A stretch of 64,000 nt of DNA from Paenibacillus albidus. Its GTDB lineage: Bacteria > Bacillota > Bacilli > Paenibacillales > Paenibacillaceae. The translations under genes were made by a program, and so were the position numbers. How positions within the stretch are numbered: the stretch's first letter is position 1; every line of letters begins with the position of its first letter. Shown piece after piece: positions 52,321 through 61,505 of the stretch. The notes under the pieces are model-generated. The model ran no database searches, was not told where the DNA came from, and saw only the letters and a program-made list of their open reading frames with translations. The stretch spans positions 1 to 64,000 of the forward strand of contig NZ_BMKR01000021.1 of the NCBI RefSeq assembly GCF_014644435.1, written 5' to 3'.

Positions 52321-54429
52321 TTGAATAGTAAAAAGAAGAGAACTGGTTGCACGTTCAGCATCCTGTCGGTTCTATTGACGGTAAGCCTGGCTGCAGAATC
52401 AAGTGTGTACGCAAAGGCGCCGTCCGAATGGAACACAGGTGCCGCTGGAGGACACAAGACCTCAATCAGCAGCGCCTCCCTACCCGCACTGGATATCGCG
52501 GCTTCGACAGCTAAGATGGACGGTCCGCGTGAAGCCAAGGAAGTGCAGGCGTTCCTGGATGCTTTTTTTGCCAGGGAGGACATCAAGCAAAAGGCCGGGG
52601 CCGTTGCAGTATCCGTCGTTAAGAACGGGGAGGTGCTTGCTTCCAAAGGTTACGGGATAACCGACCGAACGTCGAAATCGCCGGTGGATGCAAGCCGAAC
52701 CACTTTCCGGATCGCTTCTGTCTCCAAAGTGTTTACGGCAGCCGCCGTAATGCAGCTCGTCCAGGAAGGGAAGATTTCGCTGCAAGACAATATTGAAAAG
52801 TATCTGGACGGTTATCATTTAACCAATGCCTTTAACACACCGGTTACCATCGAGAATCTGTTGACGCATACGTCCGGATTTGAAGTGCGCGAACCTTCCG
52901 ATGCCAGCTATTTAATGGATGATTCCCAAAAGCCGATCTCGCTGAAGGAAAGCATCTTTGAGCAGTTTCCCCCGGTTGTCCGCAAGCCGGGAACGTCCTA
53001 CATGTACGATAATTTTGCGTCCAGGCTGCTGGGATACATCGTCCAGCAGGCAAGCGGAGAGCCCTTCGGGAGCTATATGCAGCAAAATCTGTTTGAGCCG
53101 CTCGGCATGAATTCAACCAGCTTTAGCCTGAGCCAAGAGTTGGCCGGACGACTGGCGGCTTCCTACGATGCAGAGGGCAATCCCATCCCGGTGTATGATT
53201 TTTCACCGAGTGAGTGGCCGGAGGGCAGCCTGATATCGACAGCCTCCGATATAGCCTTGTTTATGAAGGCCTTCTTGAACGATGGCCGGACAGCTGACGG
53301 CACGGTTATCCTGTCGCCCGAGTCGATAAAAGCAATGTCAGCGTACCACATAGCCATCCATCCGGATTTGCCGGATATGACATACGGCTTTGAAGCGCCT
53401 GCTCTTCCATCCAGAACAAACGGCGAAAAGGTAATATCCAAGGGTGGGGATATCCTGGGCTTCAGTTCAGCGCTTTGGCTTTTGCCGGACCGCAAAACGG
53501 GTGTCTTCGTGACTTATAATGCGAATCAGGATTTGCGGGATGAACTGTTTGCCGCCTTTATGGATCATTATTATTCCGGTCATCCAACTTCGTTTGGAAC
53601 AGAGGGCTTTAAGCCGCAATCCAGGGAGGTTCTCGCTAAATTTGAAGGGTTGTATTCCGATTTGCGGGTTAAATTACTGACCCGGGTAGAGGTGTCCGGC
53701 ACAGGCACTCTGACCGTGAGTGATCTAATGGGGGGGCGTCACGAACTGAGCCAGGTGGAGGATACGCTGTTCATCGATGAACAGGGCAAGCCGCTAGCCT
53801 TCAAGGCGGATCAAGACGGCCGCATCAGTTATATGAAATACTCTAATCTATACAGCTATGCAGCCAAAATACCGGAGAATCCGCCCGGATTCCCGGATGT
53901 ATCAGAAAGTCATCCTTATGCAAGCTACATTCTCGGCCTGAAGTCACTCGGCTATCTGGCAGATGATCTGTCCAAGCCGTTTCATCCAGAGCAAGCTGTT
54001 ACCCGCGGAGCGTTTATCCAGGCTTTTAATGCGGTGTGGAGCATCCCGGAATCATCCAATCCGTCGACGTTCAAGGACACCGCAAATTCTCCGTACCGGC
54101 GGGCTATCCAAGCCGCTGTCGAGTCCGGCTTGCTGGAGGGGGCAGGGGGAGGTTTGTTTGAACCAGACCGTCCCATCCGCCGCGAAGAAGCAGCCGCTAT
54201 CGTATTTCGCTTACTGGCCGGATCGGGGATCAGAATGCCGGATTCCACAGCTGTCCTTGTGCCCGGCACGTCAAAATGGGCTGTCGATGCGGTCAGCTCT
54301 GCTGTGATCTGGAAGCTTCATGGGCCGGAAGTGACAGAGTCAAAGGGCATGTTCGACTACGGCTCGCAGCGGACGCTGAACAAACAGGAGCTGGCGGCGC
54401 TGCTGTACACGATGCTGCTTCCGGATTAA
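52321..54429 (+). CDS. SLH-anchored serine hydrolase (beta-lactamase/DD-peptidase fold)
   Basis: A 702-residue surface enzyme. A signal peptide is followed by the penicillin-binding fold (about 75-420) with Ser133-Val-Ser-Lys136, a Tyr-Asp-Asn second motif in YMYDNFASRL and KGGDILGFSS near the third. A DUF3471-like beta domain precedes three S-layer homology repeats (from about 524, 584 and 640), which attach the enzyme to wall polysaccharide. The TTG at 52321 behind GAGGAGAGG is preferred over ATG codons at 52291 and 52297 that lie too near a -10 TATGAT (52283-52288). The substrate is unknown: a wall peptide, D-amino-acid ester or peptide antibiotic are all possible. Confidence 0.87.
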   Translation: MNSKKKRTGCTFSILSVLLTVSLAAESSVYAKAPSEWNTGAAGGHKTSISSASLPALDIAASTAKMDGPREAKEVQAFLDAFFAREDIKQKAGAVAVSVVKNGEVLASKGYGITDRTSKSPVDASRTTFRIASVSKVFTAAAVMQLVQEGKISLQDNIEKYLDGYHLTNAFNTPVTIENLLTHTSGFEVREPSDASYLMDDSQKPISLKESIFEQFPPVVRKPGTSYMYDNFASRLLGYIVQQASGEPFGSYMQQNLFEPLGMNSTSFSLSQELAGRLAASYDAEGNPIPVYDFSPSEWPEGSLISTASDIALFMKAFLNDGRTADGTVILSPESIKAMSAYHIAIHPDLPDMTYGFEAPALPSRTNGEKVISKGGDILGFSSALWLLPDRKTGVFVTYNANQDLRDELFAAFMDHYYSGHPTSFGTEGFKPQSREVLAKFEGLYSDLRVKLLTRVEVSGTGTLTVSDLMGGRHELSQVEDTLFIDEQGKPLAFKADQDGRISYMKYSNLYSYAAKIPENPPGFPDVSESHPYASYILGLKSLGYLADDLSKPFHPEQAVTRGAFIQAFNAVWSIPESSNPSTFKDTANSPYRRAIQAAVESGLLEGAGGGLFEPDRPIRREEAAAIVFRLLAGSGIRMPDSTAVLVPGTSKWAVDAVSSAVIWKLHGPEVTESKGMFDYGSQRTLNKQELAALLYTMLLPD

Positions 54430-54647
54430 GGAGACAGAAATATCAGGCGCAGCGACAAGGAAGGACAATAATACACCTTTCAGAATCGGCAGAATCTGGA
54501 GGCGGTTATTGGCCTTTCCTTTTTTATTTGTCTTGACCGTGGGAATAACGGTGGAAATACCAGGCTGGAGTAGTATGATGGAGAAAGCCAGGGATCAATT
54601 GCTTTACTGCCGGAAGCTGCACGGCAATCGCGGGAAGGATTTCAGCC

Positions 54648-55334
54648 ATGATGGATTTGAACATTTTTATTATCGAAGACGATGCCGCCATTTTCCGCTC
54701 CTTGAAGGAAAGATTGGAGTTATGGTCGTTTCATGTTACGGGCCCCGAGCGGTATGATGATGTGATGCATAATTTTATCAGCTTGCAGCCTCAGTTAGTG
54801 ATTATTGATATCCAGCTCCCGATGTACGATGGGTTCCACTGGTGCCGGGAGATTCGGGCAGTGTCCAAAGTGCCGATTCTGTTTCTGTCTTCACGTGACC
54901 ATCCGCTGGACATGGTGATGGCGATGAATCTGGGGGCAGACGATTATATTCCGAAGCCGTTCCATATGGACGTGCTGCTGGCCAAAATCCAGGCGATTCT
55001 CCGCCGGACGTATGCTTACACAGAGGAGTCTGCTGATCTGATCGAATGGAATGGTGCCATCATCGACATGAAGCGCGGTTTGATCCGCAAGGATGGGCAG
55101 GATGTCCTGTTAACCAAAAATGAGTTTTTTATTCTCGTTGTCCTCGTCCAGGCGAAGGATCAAATCATCTCCCGGCATGAGCTGATCCGCAAGCTCTGGG
55201 ATGATGAGCATTTTGTCAACGACAATACATTAACTGCAAATATAGCCCGGCTGCGCCAAAAACTGACCGTATTTGAGCTGGAAGAAGCCATTGTCACCAA
55301 AAAAGGACTTGGCTATATGGCAGCAACGTTATGA
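54648..55334 (+). CDS. Response regulator, BceR-like
   Basis: A 228-residue OmpR/PhoB-type regulator. The receiver has acidic IIEDD, phospho-Asp in VIIDIQLP, SS and KPF residues; the winged helix C-terminal half follows (TLTANIARLRQKL). It belongs with the next three genes, which form a Bce-type peptide sensing and detoxification module. The start codons at 54648 and 54651 follow GGAAGGA. An ACCGT/ACGGT dyad around 54536-54552 upstream may be its operator. Confidence 0.9.
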   Translation: MMDLNIFIIEDDAAIFRSLKERLELWSFHVTGPERYDDVMHNFISLQPQLVIIDIQLPMYDGFHWCREIRAVSKVPILFLSSRDHPLDMVMAMNLGADDYIPKPFHMDVLLAKIQAILRRTYAYTEESADLIEWNGAIIDMKRGLIRKDGQDVLLTKNEFFILVVLVQAKDQIISRHELIRKLWDDEHFVNDNTLTANIARLRQKLTVFELEEAIVTKKGLGYMAATL

Positions 55335-56371
55335 GGGGGAAGCTGGCTTTGATACTCCGCTATCTGTATGACAGGAAAAGCTGGATCAGCTTCTATCTGC
55401 TGTCCCTGGTGTTTGTGGATTTGCTGAACTGGATGGACGGCGGTATTTCGATCCGGTGGGAGTCGATGTTATATCTGAACCTTCTGTTGCTCCTGGCGAT
55501 GGCCGTTTTCCTCGGGTGGCGTTGTCAGAAAGAGATGAAGTATGCACAGACTCTCGCGAAGCTGGCCGTAGAGATTAATGAAGACTGGATTGAGACATTG
55601 CCTGCGGCCTATTTTTATCAGGAGGAAGCAACCAACCAGCTCTTGAGAGCGGCGAACCGCTGGTACTGGAATCAGCTCTCAGACGGCAAGGCAACCCGGT
55701 CGCTCGAACAGGATTATATGGCTGCCTGGGTGCATGAAGTGAAGACGCCGCTGACCGCTATGAAATTGACGATTGATGCGGGCAAAGGCCACCCGGCTAT
55801 GCGCAGTATCGAATCTGAATGGCTGCGGATTCATTTGCTTATGGACCAGCAGCTGCATATTTCACGTCTGCCGTCCCTGGAGTCCGATTATATGCTGGAA
55901 GAGGCCGGGATTCAGCGGCTTGCCGCCCAGGAAGTACGCGAGCTGGCCTCTTGGTGTGTGGAGAAAAATATAGCTGTCGAATTCGGCGGGGAAGAGGTCA
56001 TGGTCAAAACGGACCGCAAATGGTGCCGTTTCATCATCCGGCAATTGTTGACCAATGCGGTCAAATATAGCCCGGAGGGCGGAACGATACATCTGTCGTC
56101 CATGGCAACGCCGGAGGGTACGGTTCGTATGACGATTACGGATGAAGGTCCGGGTATCGCCGCGCATGACCTGCCAAGGATTTTTGACAAAGGCTTTACC
56201 GGAGGGCACGGAAGACTGCATAATGCGGCAACCGGACTGGGGCTTTATCTGGCCCGTACAGTTGCGGACAAAATCGGAATTTCCCTGACCGTACAGTCGG
56301 AGCTGCACAGAGGAACAGCCATGCAGCTTACCTTTCCTGTAAGTAATGCGTTCGAGTCAGTCCGGACATGA
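55331..56371 (+). CDS. Intramembrane-sensing histidine kinase, BceS-like
   Basis: A 346-residue kinase with two closely spaced membrane helices (about 15-60) and almost no extracellular loop, so it cannot sense ligand alone. Phospho-acceptor His lies in [13 protein letters not shown], and the ATPase domain has [15 protein letters not shown] and [10 protein letters not shown]. Such kinases are driven by conformational signals from the BceAB transporter. ATGA overlap with the regulator gene couples translation. Confidence 0.9.
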   Translation: MRGKLALILRYLYDRKSWISFYLLSLVFVDLLNWMDGGISIRWESMLYLNLLLLLAMAVFLGWRCQKEMKYAQTLAKLAVEINEDWIETLPAAYFYQEEATNQLLRAANRWYWNQLSDGKATRSLEQDYMAAWVHEVKTPLTAMKLTIDAGKGHPAMRSIESEWLRIHLLMDQQLHISRLPSLESDYMLEEAGIQRLAAQEVRELASWCVEKNIAVEFGGEEVMVKTDRKWCRFIIRQLLTNAVKYSPEGGTIHLSSMATPEGTVRMTITDEGPGIAAHDLPRIFDKGFTGGHGRLHNAATGLGLYLARTVADKIGISLTVQSELHRGTAMQLTFPVSNAFESVRT

Positions 56372-56394
56372 CATTCAGGGGGGAGGTAATGAAG

Positions 56395-57177
56395 ATGCAA
56401 GACAGGATTCAAAAAACTGTGCTGCTTGCAAAGCAGGTCCGTAAATCATATGGTGTCAGGGGCAATGTTCAGCAGGTGCTCAGGGGAATAGACCTACGTG
56501 TATTAGAGGGGGAGTTTGTCGGTATTATGGGGCCGTCCGGGTCCGGGAAATCAACTTTGCTCAATGTACTGGCTACCATCGATACAGCGACGGAAGGTAC
56601 AATTTTCCTTGAGGATACGGACATCGCGGCCATGAAAAATGCTGAATTGTCTGCTTTTAGACAGAGTAAGCTCGGGTTCATCTTTCAAGATTACAACCTG
56701 CTCGATATATTGACGGTAAAAGAGAATATCCTGCTGCCCATTTCGCTCGGCAAGAGGAACAAACAGGCGGCAGAATCCGAATTTCAGGCAATTGCCGCAA
56801 ATCTTGGCATTGGAGAGATCGCGCATAAATTTCCGCATGAAATTTCCGGCGGCCAGCGGCAGCGGACATCTGCAGCACGTGCGCTGATCCACCGGCCCTC
56901 TCTCGTATTTGCGGACGAGCCTACAGGCGCTTTGGATTCAAAGGCGGCCTCTTCTCTGCTGGGAACACTGGAGGAGCTTAACCGGGAGCGCAATATTACG
57001 ATTATGATGGTCACTCATGATCCCTTAGCCTCAAGCTATTGCAGCCGCGTTGTGTTTTTGAAGGATGGTGCGCTTTATTCCGAATTATACCGCGGCCGCA
57101 AGACGCGGCAGACTTTCTTCAAAGATATTCTGAATGTGCAGGCCGTGCTCGGGGGTGACCGCGTTGACCCTGTATGA
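56395..57177 (+). CDS. ABC transporter ATPase, BceA-like
   Basis: A 260-residue ATPase with Walker [11 protein letters not shown]-loop IFQDYNLLD, signature ISGGQRQR and [13 protein letters not shown]. The ATG at 56395 lies 8 nt after GGGGGGAGG. It powers the large permease that follows. Confidence 0.92.
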   Translation: MQDRIQKTVLLAKQVRKSYGVRGNVQQVLRGIDLRVLEGEFVGIMGPSGSGKSTLLNVLATIDTATEGTIFLEDTDIAAMKNAELSAFRQSKLGFIFQDYNLLDILTVKENILLPISLGKRNKQAAESEFQAIAANLGIGEIAHKFPHEISGGQRQRTSAARALIHRPSLVFADEPTGALDSKAASSLLGTLEELNRERNITIMMVTHDPLASSYCSRVVFLKDGALYSELYRGRKTRQTFFKDILNVQAVLGGDRVDPV

Positions 57178-59098
57178 GTTGGTCCTTCGCAGTATGCGGA
57201 AGAATCTCAAGCATTACTACCTGTATTTTTTTGCCCTGATTCTCAGCACAAGTCTATATTTTGTGTTTGCTTCATTGCAGAATGAGTCCACGGTAATGGC
57301 CGCGACCTTCGTGGATATTCAATTCAAGTCCCTGTTTAGAGCCGCCGGGGTATTGCTGATTGTGATTATGGCTGTATTCATCATTCATGCAAACGGTATA
57401 TTTCTTAAGCGGCGGAGCAGGGAAATTGGCTTATATCAACTGGTGGGGCTGACCCGCAGGACGGTGGGCGGGTTGCTTATTGCTGAAAATCTGCTGCTGG
57501 GGCTGGGTGCGCTTCTGCTTGGTATCGGAGGCGGCGCGTTTGTGTCGCGGCTTTTTTTGCTCACACTGATGAAACTGACCGGCACTGACAATGTAATTAC
57601 ATTATCGTTCTCCAGCACGGCAGCCCTGCAGACTGCCACCGTATTTGCTGTTCTTATCGGTTTTACATGGGTTCAGATGCTGTTCATGGTTTACCGCACT
57701 ACGCTGCTTGATCTTTTCAAGGGAGAGCAGCAGGGGGAGCCTCCGAAACAGCCGAGACCGGTTCTGTCCGCTATGTTGGGGCTGCTCGGCCTTGTACTCA
57801 TTGTGGCCGGATACCTGCTATCCAGCCAAATAACCAGCCAGGGGCTGCTCCTGCCGTTGCTGGGTATTCTGGCCTTCGTTATATCCGGAACTTATCTGTT
57901 TTTTCGTGTAATGATCGGCTGGGTGTTCTACCGGATCCGCAGGAGCATGGACGGACAGCTCGGGCTGAAAAACAGCTTGTCGCTGGCCCCGGTCATTCAT
58001 CGCATGAAAGGCAATGCCAACTCGCTGACGCTGATTACCATTTTGTCTGCGACGACACTGACAATGGTGGCCGTCGCTTATTCGCTGTACTATTCGGCCG
58101 GGAGTGAGTCCCGGGCGATGTTGCCCTACGATTTCGCCTTGGAACAGAATGAGCAGGCAACCCAAGCCTTTCAGGCGGAACTGGAGAAAAGCGGCATTGC
58201 ATTTGCCCATCAACCGGTAGAGGCCGTTCGGTTAGCCGGCACGATGGGACAAATAAATGGAGATGAACGCAGTCTGTTGCTGCTCGCGGCAGAGCAGCTG
58301 CAGGCAAGTGGTGCGGAACTTGCAATGCCGGCTGAAGGTGAAGGCGTTTTGTACAACGGGCAGAGGAAGGCATTAAGCAAAGAAACGGACAACGTTGCTT
58401 ATCCGCAGACCATTGCTTTTGCCGCAGACGGGGTTCATGCAGAGGTCCGGTTGACCGGAGTTATGGATCGTTATGTGATGAATTACAATATAAACGGTCG
58501 TCAACTTGTCGTGCCCGAGGCGACGGTAAGGGCTATTCGTGAGCAGATGATGGCTTCCTCCGGGATTGAAGCCTTTCGTATCCACACCTATCAGATTGCG
58601 GACCCGGATGAACGTGCGGCGGCTTCAGGGGACTTTGCGAAATATATCAAGCAAGAAGAGTTCAGAACGGATTTCTACGCCTATTCTCAAGAATCGCGGC
58701 AAAAGTTCGGGCTTATTATGTTTGTTGCAGGTTTTCTCGGACTGATCTTCCTGATCATGACGGGCAGTATTCTGTATTTCAAACAGATGACCGAGGCCGA
58801 GCAGGAGAAGCAAAATTATACAATTCTGCGGCAGCTCGGATTCAGTGAGCGTGAGATGATGGGCGGCATTATCCGCAAGCAGCTGTTTGTATTCGGCATT
58901 CCGCTGGCAATTGGACTGCTGCATTCCATCTTCGCCCTAAAAGCGGCCGCTACACTGACATTCTCGGGCATTGTCTTTCCCGCGGCTGCGGCCATGGGGG
59001 TATACACGTTCATTTATCTGATATTTGCTGCGCTCACCGTGGGTTATTACCGCCGAATTGTGAAGGCCCTGCCAGCATCGGACACAAGAAAAGGGTAG
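57164..59098 (+). CDS. FtsX-type permease, BceB-like
   Basis: A 644-residue permease with ten helices and a large extracytoplasmic domain (about 330-520) between helices seven and eight, the ligand-binding mark of BceB proteins. The TTG at 57164 behind GGGGGTGA overlaps the ATPase gene. With BceA it frees lipid II cycle intermediates from bacitracin- or nisin-like peptides and signals through the kinase. The exact peptide cannot be read from sequence. Confidence 0.92.
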   Translation: MTLYELVLRSMRKNLKHYYLYFFALILSTSLYFVFASLQNESTVMAATFVDIQFKSLFRAAGVLLIVIMAVFIIHANGIFLKRRSREIGLYQLVGLTRRTVGGLLIAENLLLGLGALLLGIGGGAFVSRLFLLTLMKLTGTDNVITLSFSSTAALQTATVFAVLIGFTWVQMLFMVYRTTLLDLFKGEQQGEPPKQPRPVLSAMLGLLGLVLIVAGYLLSSQITSQGLLLPLLGILAFVISGTYLFFRVMIGWVFYRIRRSMDGQLGLKNSLSLAPVIHRMKGNANSLTLITILSATTLTMVAVAYSLYYSAGSESRAMLPYDFALEQNEQATQAFQAELEKSGIAFAHQPVEAVRLAGTMGQINGDERSLLLLAAEQLQASGAELAMPAEGEGVLYNGQRKALSKETDNVAYPQTIAFAADGVHAEVRLTGVMDRYVMNYNINGRQLVVPEATVRAIREQMMASSGIEAFRIHTYQIADPDERAAASGDFAKYIKQEEFRTDFYAYSQESRQKFGLIMFVAGFLGLIFLIMTGSILYFKQMTEAEQEKQNYTILRQLGFSEREMMGGIIRKQLFVFGIPLAIGLLHSIFALKAAATLTFSGIVFPAAAAMGVYTFIYLIFAALTVGYYRRIVKALPASDTRKG

Positions 59099-59132
59099 CT
59101 CTGGGCCGATGGCGCCAGAGCTACCCTTTTCT
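59091..59132 (+). terminator. Terminator of the Bce-like operon
   Basis: GGGTAGCTCTGG pairs perfectly with CCAGAGCTACCC, flanked by AAAA and TTTT, so it may serve both strands. It includes the permease stop codon. Confidence 0.92.
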
Positions 59133-59178
59133 GTTACAAGCTGATCCCTGCTAAACGCACAGGCACAGGCGTGGAAGG

Positions 59179-59418
59179 CTAAACGGCGGCTTGGACAAGC
59201 GCCTGAAGCTCCGCGAGGTTGAAGCCCTTGACGGACTGATCCCCGCTTACGGTTACAGGCACGCCCATATAACCGAGCTTCTCCACTTCCTCCTGATAGA
59301 CGGTGCTGGTCATGACGTCTCTTACTTCAAAGGTTATCCCCTGCTCGGTCAGCCATTGTTTGACCAGGTTGCAGTCGCTGCAGCCTGCGGTGGAATATAC
59401 AATCACCTGCCGGCTCAT
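59179..59418 (-). CDS. Glutaredoxin-family protein
   Basis: A 79-residue thiol-redox protein. Active site Cys13-Ser-Asp-Cys16 follows VIVYSTAG, and GVPVTVSG is the cis-Pro loop. It is the shape of NrdH or YtpP-like glutaredoxins. The ATG overlaps the stop of the bacilliredoxin gene (ATGA). Confidence 0.88.
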   Translation of the reverse strand: MSRQVIVYSTAGCSDCNLVKQWLTEQGITFEVRDVMTSTVYQEEVEKLGYMGVPVTVSGDQSVKGFNLAELQALVQAAV

Positions 59419-59744
59419 TGGTTAACGGCCTCCTGGATAGCGGACCGTGTAATCTTCCAGTGGGAAGTGTTCCAGCGGACTTCGCTATCCTCAAGCAGGA
59501 AGAGCTGCGGAGATTCGTGCTTAATGCCGAAATTTTCGGCGATTTGGTTGGACACCGGACGGTCTTCAATCACGTGCACGATCGCTGCCGTGGTATCGGC
59601 ATCTTTCAGGTAAGCCTGGAATTCTTCGTGGGCTTTGGCGCTGATCGGACAGGTCGTGCTGTGTTTGAAGAGCAGCTTTTTACCCGGCTGTGCCACATAT
59701 TGGTTCAATTCTTCCAATGTATGAAGTTGTTGAATGGACATCAT
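59415..59744 (-). CDS. ytxJ: YtxJ-type monothiol bacilliredoxin
   Basis: A 109-residue thioredoxin-like protein with a single active-site Cys32 in HSTTCPIS. Members (YtxJ, also called BrxC) remove or transfer bacillithiol from proteins after oxidative stress. The ATG at 59744, 6 nt after GGGAGG, is preferred over one at 59750 that touches the ribosome site. Its presence suggests a bacillithiol-using host, and it is co-transcribed with the glutaredoxin. Confidence 0.9.
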   Translation of the reverse strand: MMSIQQLHTLEELNQYVAQPGKKLLFKHSTTCPISAKAHEEFQAYLKDADTTAAIVHVIEDRPVSNQIAENFGIKHESPQLFLLEDSEVRWNTSHWKITRSAIQEAVNQ

Positions 59745-59970
59745 ATTCATCCTCCCGAAATATTATTTTTGCGAATAAATGGGTTGAAATCAACCTGTAA
59801 TCATGATTGTAACATAGTTCAAAATTAATGCAAAAGAGAGGGCGTTCTACTGCCATAAATGGCTTGAACCTGCACACAACAGCGTTGAAAAAACGCTTTC
59901 AACATGCTAAGGTGGGGAAGACAAAGGCAGGCGCCTATAAGGCAGATCAGGAGAAGGAGTGTCCCTTAGC

Positions 59971-60693
59971 ATGCGAAGAACCGCTTGTGTGACCGGTGCG
60001 GACCGTGGCCTTGGATTGTATATTGTCCGGTGGCTGCTGGAGAATGGCTACGAGGTGTTTGCCGGACAGTATATGCCGGAAATTGATTCCTTGGGCGAAC
60101 TTAAAGACAAGTATGCCGGGCAGCTGCAGATCATCCCTTTGGATGTCGGCAGCAAGGACAGTGTGAAGCAGGCGGCACGGTCCATTGCCGGCAGCACCAG
60201 GCACATCGATCTTATAATCAACAACGCAGGTATTATTCATAGAGCTGATGACGCTACGATGCTGGTGGATATGGACGATGAGGCGATGGCGCACCTATAC
60301 AATGTTAACACGCTGGGCGCGCTTAGGGTCAGCAATGCCCTGATGGGTCTGCTGCTGCAAGGCGACCAGAAGCTGATCGTCAATATCTCGTCGGAAGCGG
60401 GCAGCATCACCCGCAACAAACGCATAAATATGTATGGATATTGTATGTCCAAGGCGGCTCTTAACATGCAGTCTTCCCTTATGCACAACCATCTGAAGAC
60501 GCTTGGGGGCCAGGTTATGGTGTTTCATCCGGGGTGGCTGCAGAGTTATATGAGCGGACACAAGAATCTGGAGGCAACGACATCTCCGGAAGAAGCAGCC
60601 ATCAAAATTATGGATATCGTGCAGCAGCACAACAAGTACCTGGGTGAAGAACCCGCCTATCTCGATCTGGATAACCAGCCATGGCCGTGGTAA
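59971..60693 (+). CDS. Short-chain dehydrogenase/reductase
   Basis: A 240-residue SDR with cofactor loop TGADRGLGLYIV, NNAG near 91, catalytic Ser in NISSEAGS and Tyr-x-x-x-Lys in YGYCMSKAAL. The ATG at 59971 lies 11 nt after AAGGAG; a GTG at 59959 is too close to it. Upstream, TTGAAAAAACGCTTTCAA recalls a catabolite or LacI-type operator. A ThuA-like gene follows after 36 nt, hinting at a small sugar-related operon. Confidence 0.88.
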   Translation: MRRTACVTGADRGLGLYIVRWLLENGYEVFAGQYMPEIDSLGELKDKYAGQLQIIPLDVGSKDSVKQAARSIAGSTRHIDLIINNAGIIHRADDATMLVDMDDEAMAHLYNVNTLGALRVSNALMGLLLQGDQKLIVNISSEAGSITRNKRINMYGYCMSKAALNMQSSLMHNHLKTLGGQVMVFHPGWLQSYMSGHKNLEATTSPEEAAIKIMDIVQQHNKYLGEEPAYLDLDNQPWPW

Positions 60694-60729
60694 CTATTCA
60701 GGATATTAACAATGAAGGGTGTGAATAGT

Positions 60730-61359
60730 ATGACTACCTTAAAAGCCCTTGCACTGGGCAGCTATACACAGGTTAAATATCATCCGTTTACCGGGGTGGA
60801 CCGCGAGCTGGAACAGATTATGGCTCCTGAACTGGAGGTATTCAGCTCCGAGGATTTGGGGCTGCTGCACCCGGATACGCTTGCCGCGTACAAGCTGGTT
60901 ATCTCCTATACGGAATTCTCCGATGACCCCATACCACCTGAACAGAGTGCTGCTTTGCTCTCTTATGTGGCGGGGGGCGGTGGACTGCTGGTCGTGCATA
61001 ACGGAATTTCGCTCCAGCGCAATCAGGAGCTGGGGGCGATGCTGGGGGCACATTTCACCTATCATCCGGCCTATACTTCACTGCATATGACTGCCATGGA
61101 GCATCCGATTATGCAAGGGATTGAGGATTTTGTGATTGAGGATGAACCTTATTATTTTGAGCGGTATCCTTATTTTGAGACGACAGTCCTGGCAGCGTAT
61201 CCACATGAAGGTGAAATGCGCGAGGCCGCCTGGTGTCATAAGTTCGGTCTGGGCCGTGTAGTCTATCTGATGCCCGGGCATCATTTGCCTTCCTTTTCGG
61301 TAGAGCCGTTCCGGCGGATGATCAAGCGGGGTGGCTTGTGGGCAGCAAATTTGCTGTAA
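60730..61359 (+). CDS. ThuA-like trehalose utilisation family protein
   Basis: A 209-residue protein with the class I amidotransferase-like fold of ThuA. VVHNGISLQRNQELG, MEHPIMQGIEDFVIEDEPYYF in pieces and GLGRVVYLMPGHH are family blocks. ThuA proteins take part in oxidation of disaccharides such as trehalose to keto sugars. The preceding dehydrogenase fits the same theme. The ATG at 60730 follows AAGGGTG. Confidence 0.8.
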   Translation: MTTLKALALGSYTQVKYHPFTGVDRELEQIMAPELEVFSSEDLGLLHPDTLAAYKLVISYTEFSDDPIPPEQSAALLSYVAGGGGLLVVHNGISLQRNQELGAMLGAHFTYHPAYTSLHMTAMEHPIMQGIEDFVIEDEPYYFERYPYFETTVLAAYPHEGEMREAAWCHKFGLGRVVYLMPGHHLPSFSVEPFRRMIKRGGLWAANLL

Positions 61360-61391
61360 TCCATATCCACGCATTAATGTTCCAAACAGAA

Positions 61392-61429
61392 GAGTCCCAT
61401 TGCTGCGTCAGCTGCATGGGGCTTTTTTA
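61392..61429 (+). terminator. Terminator of the SDR-thuA unit
   Basis: AGTCCCAT and GC pair with GC and ATGGGGCT, followed by TTTTTT. Confidence 0.82.
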
Positions 61430-61447
61430 TTTTGTCATAACAAGAGT

Positions 61448-61476
61448 GCATGATTTATCCAGCTTAGGTCAAAATA
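61448..61476 (+). promoter_or_regulatory. Sigma-G-like forespore promoter
   Basis: GCATG at 61448-61452, a 17-nt spacer and CAAAATA at 61470-61476 closely fit the forespore sigma-G consensus, as expected for a germination receptor operon. Confidence 0.6.
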
Positions 61477-61505
61477 GGATTACAAATTCTAAGGGGGCGA
61501 TGACG

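Noticed and set aside
59881-59905. CcpA cre site before the SDR gene
   Set aside because: The right half fits the consensus but the left half has two extra A, so the 14-bp pattern does not hold; it is only mentioned as a possible operator.
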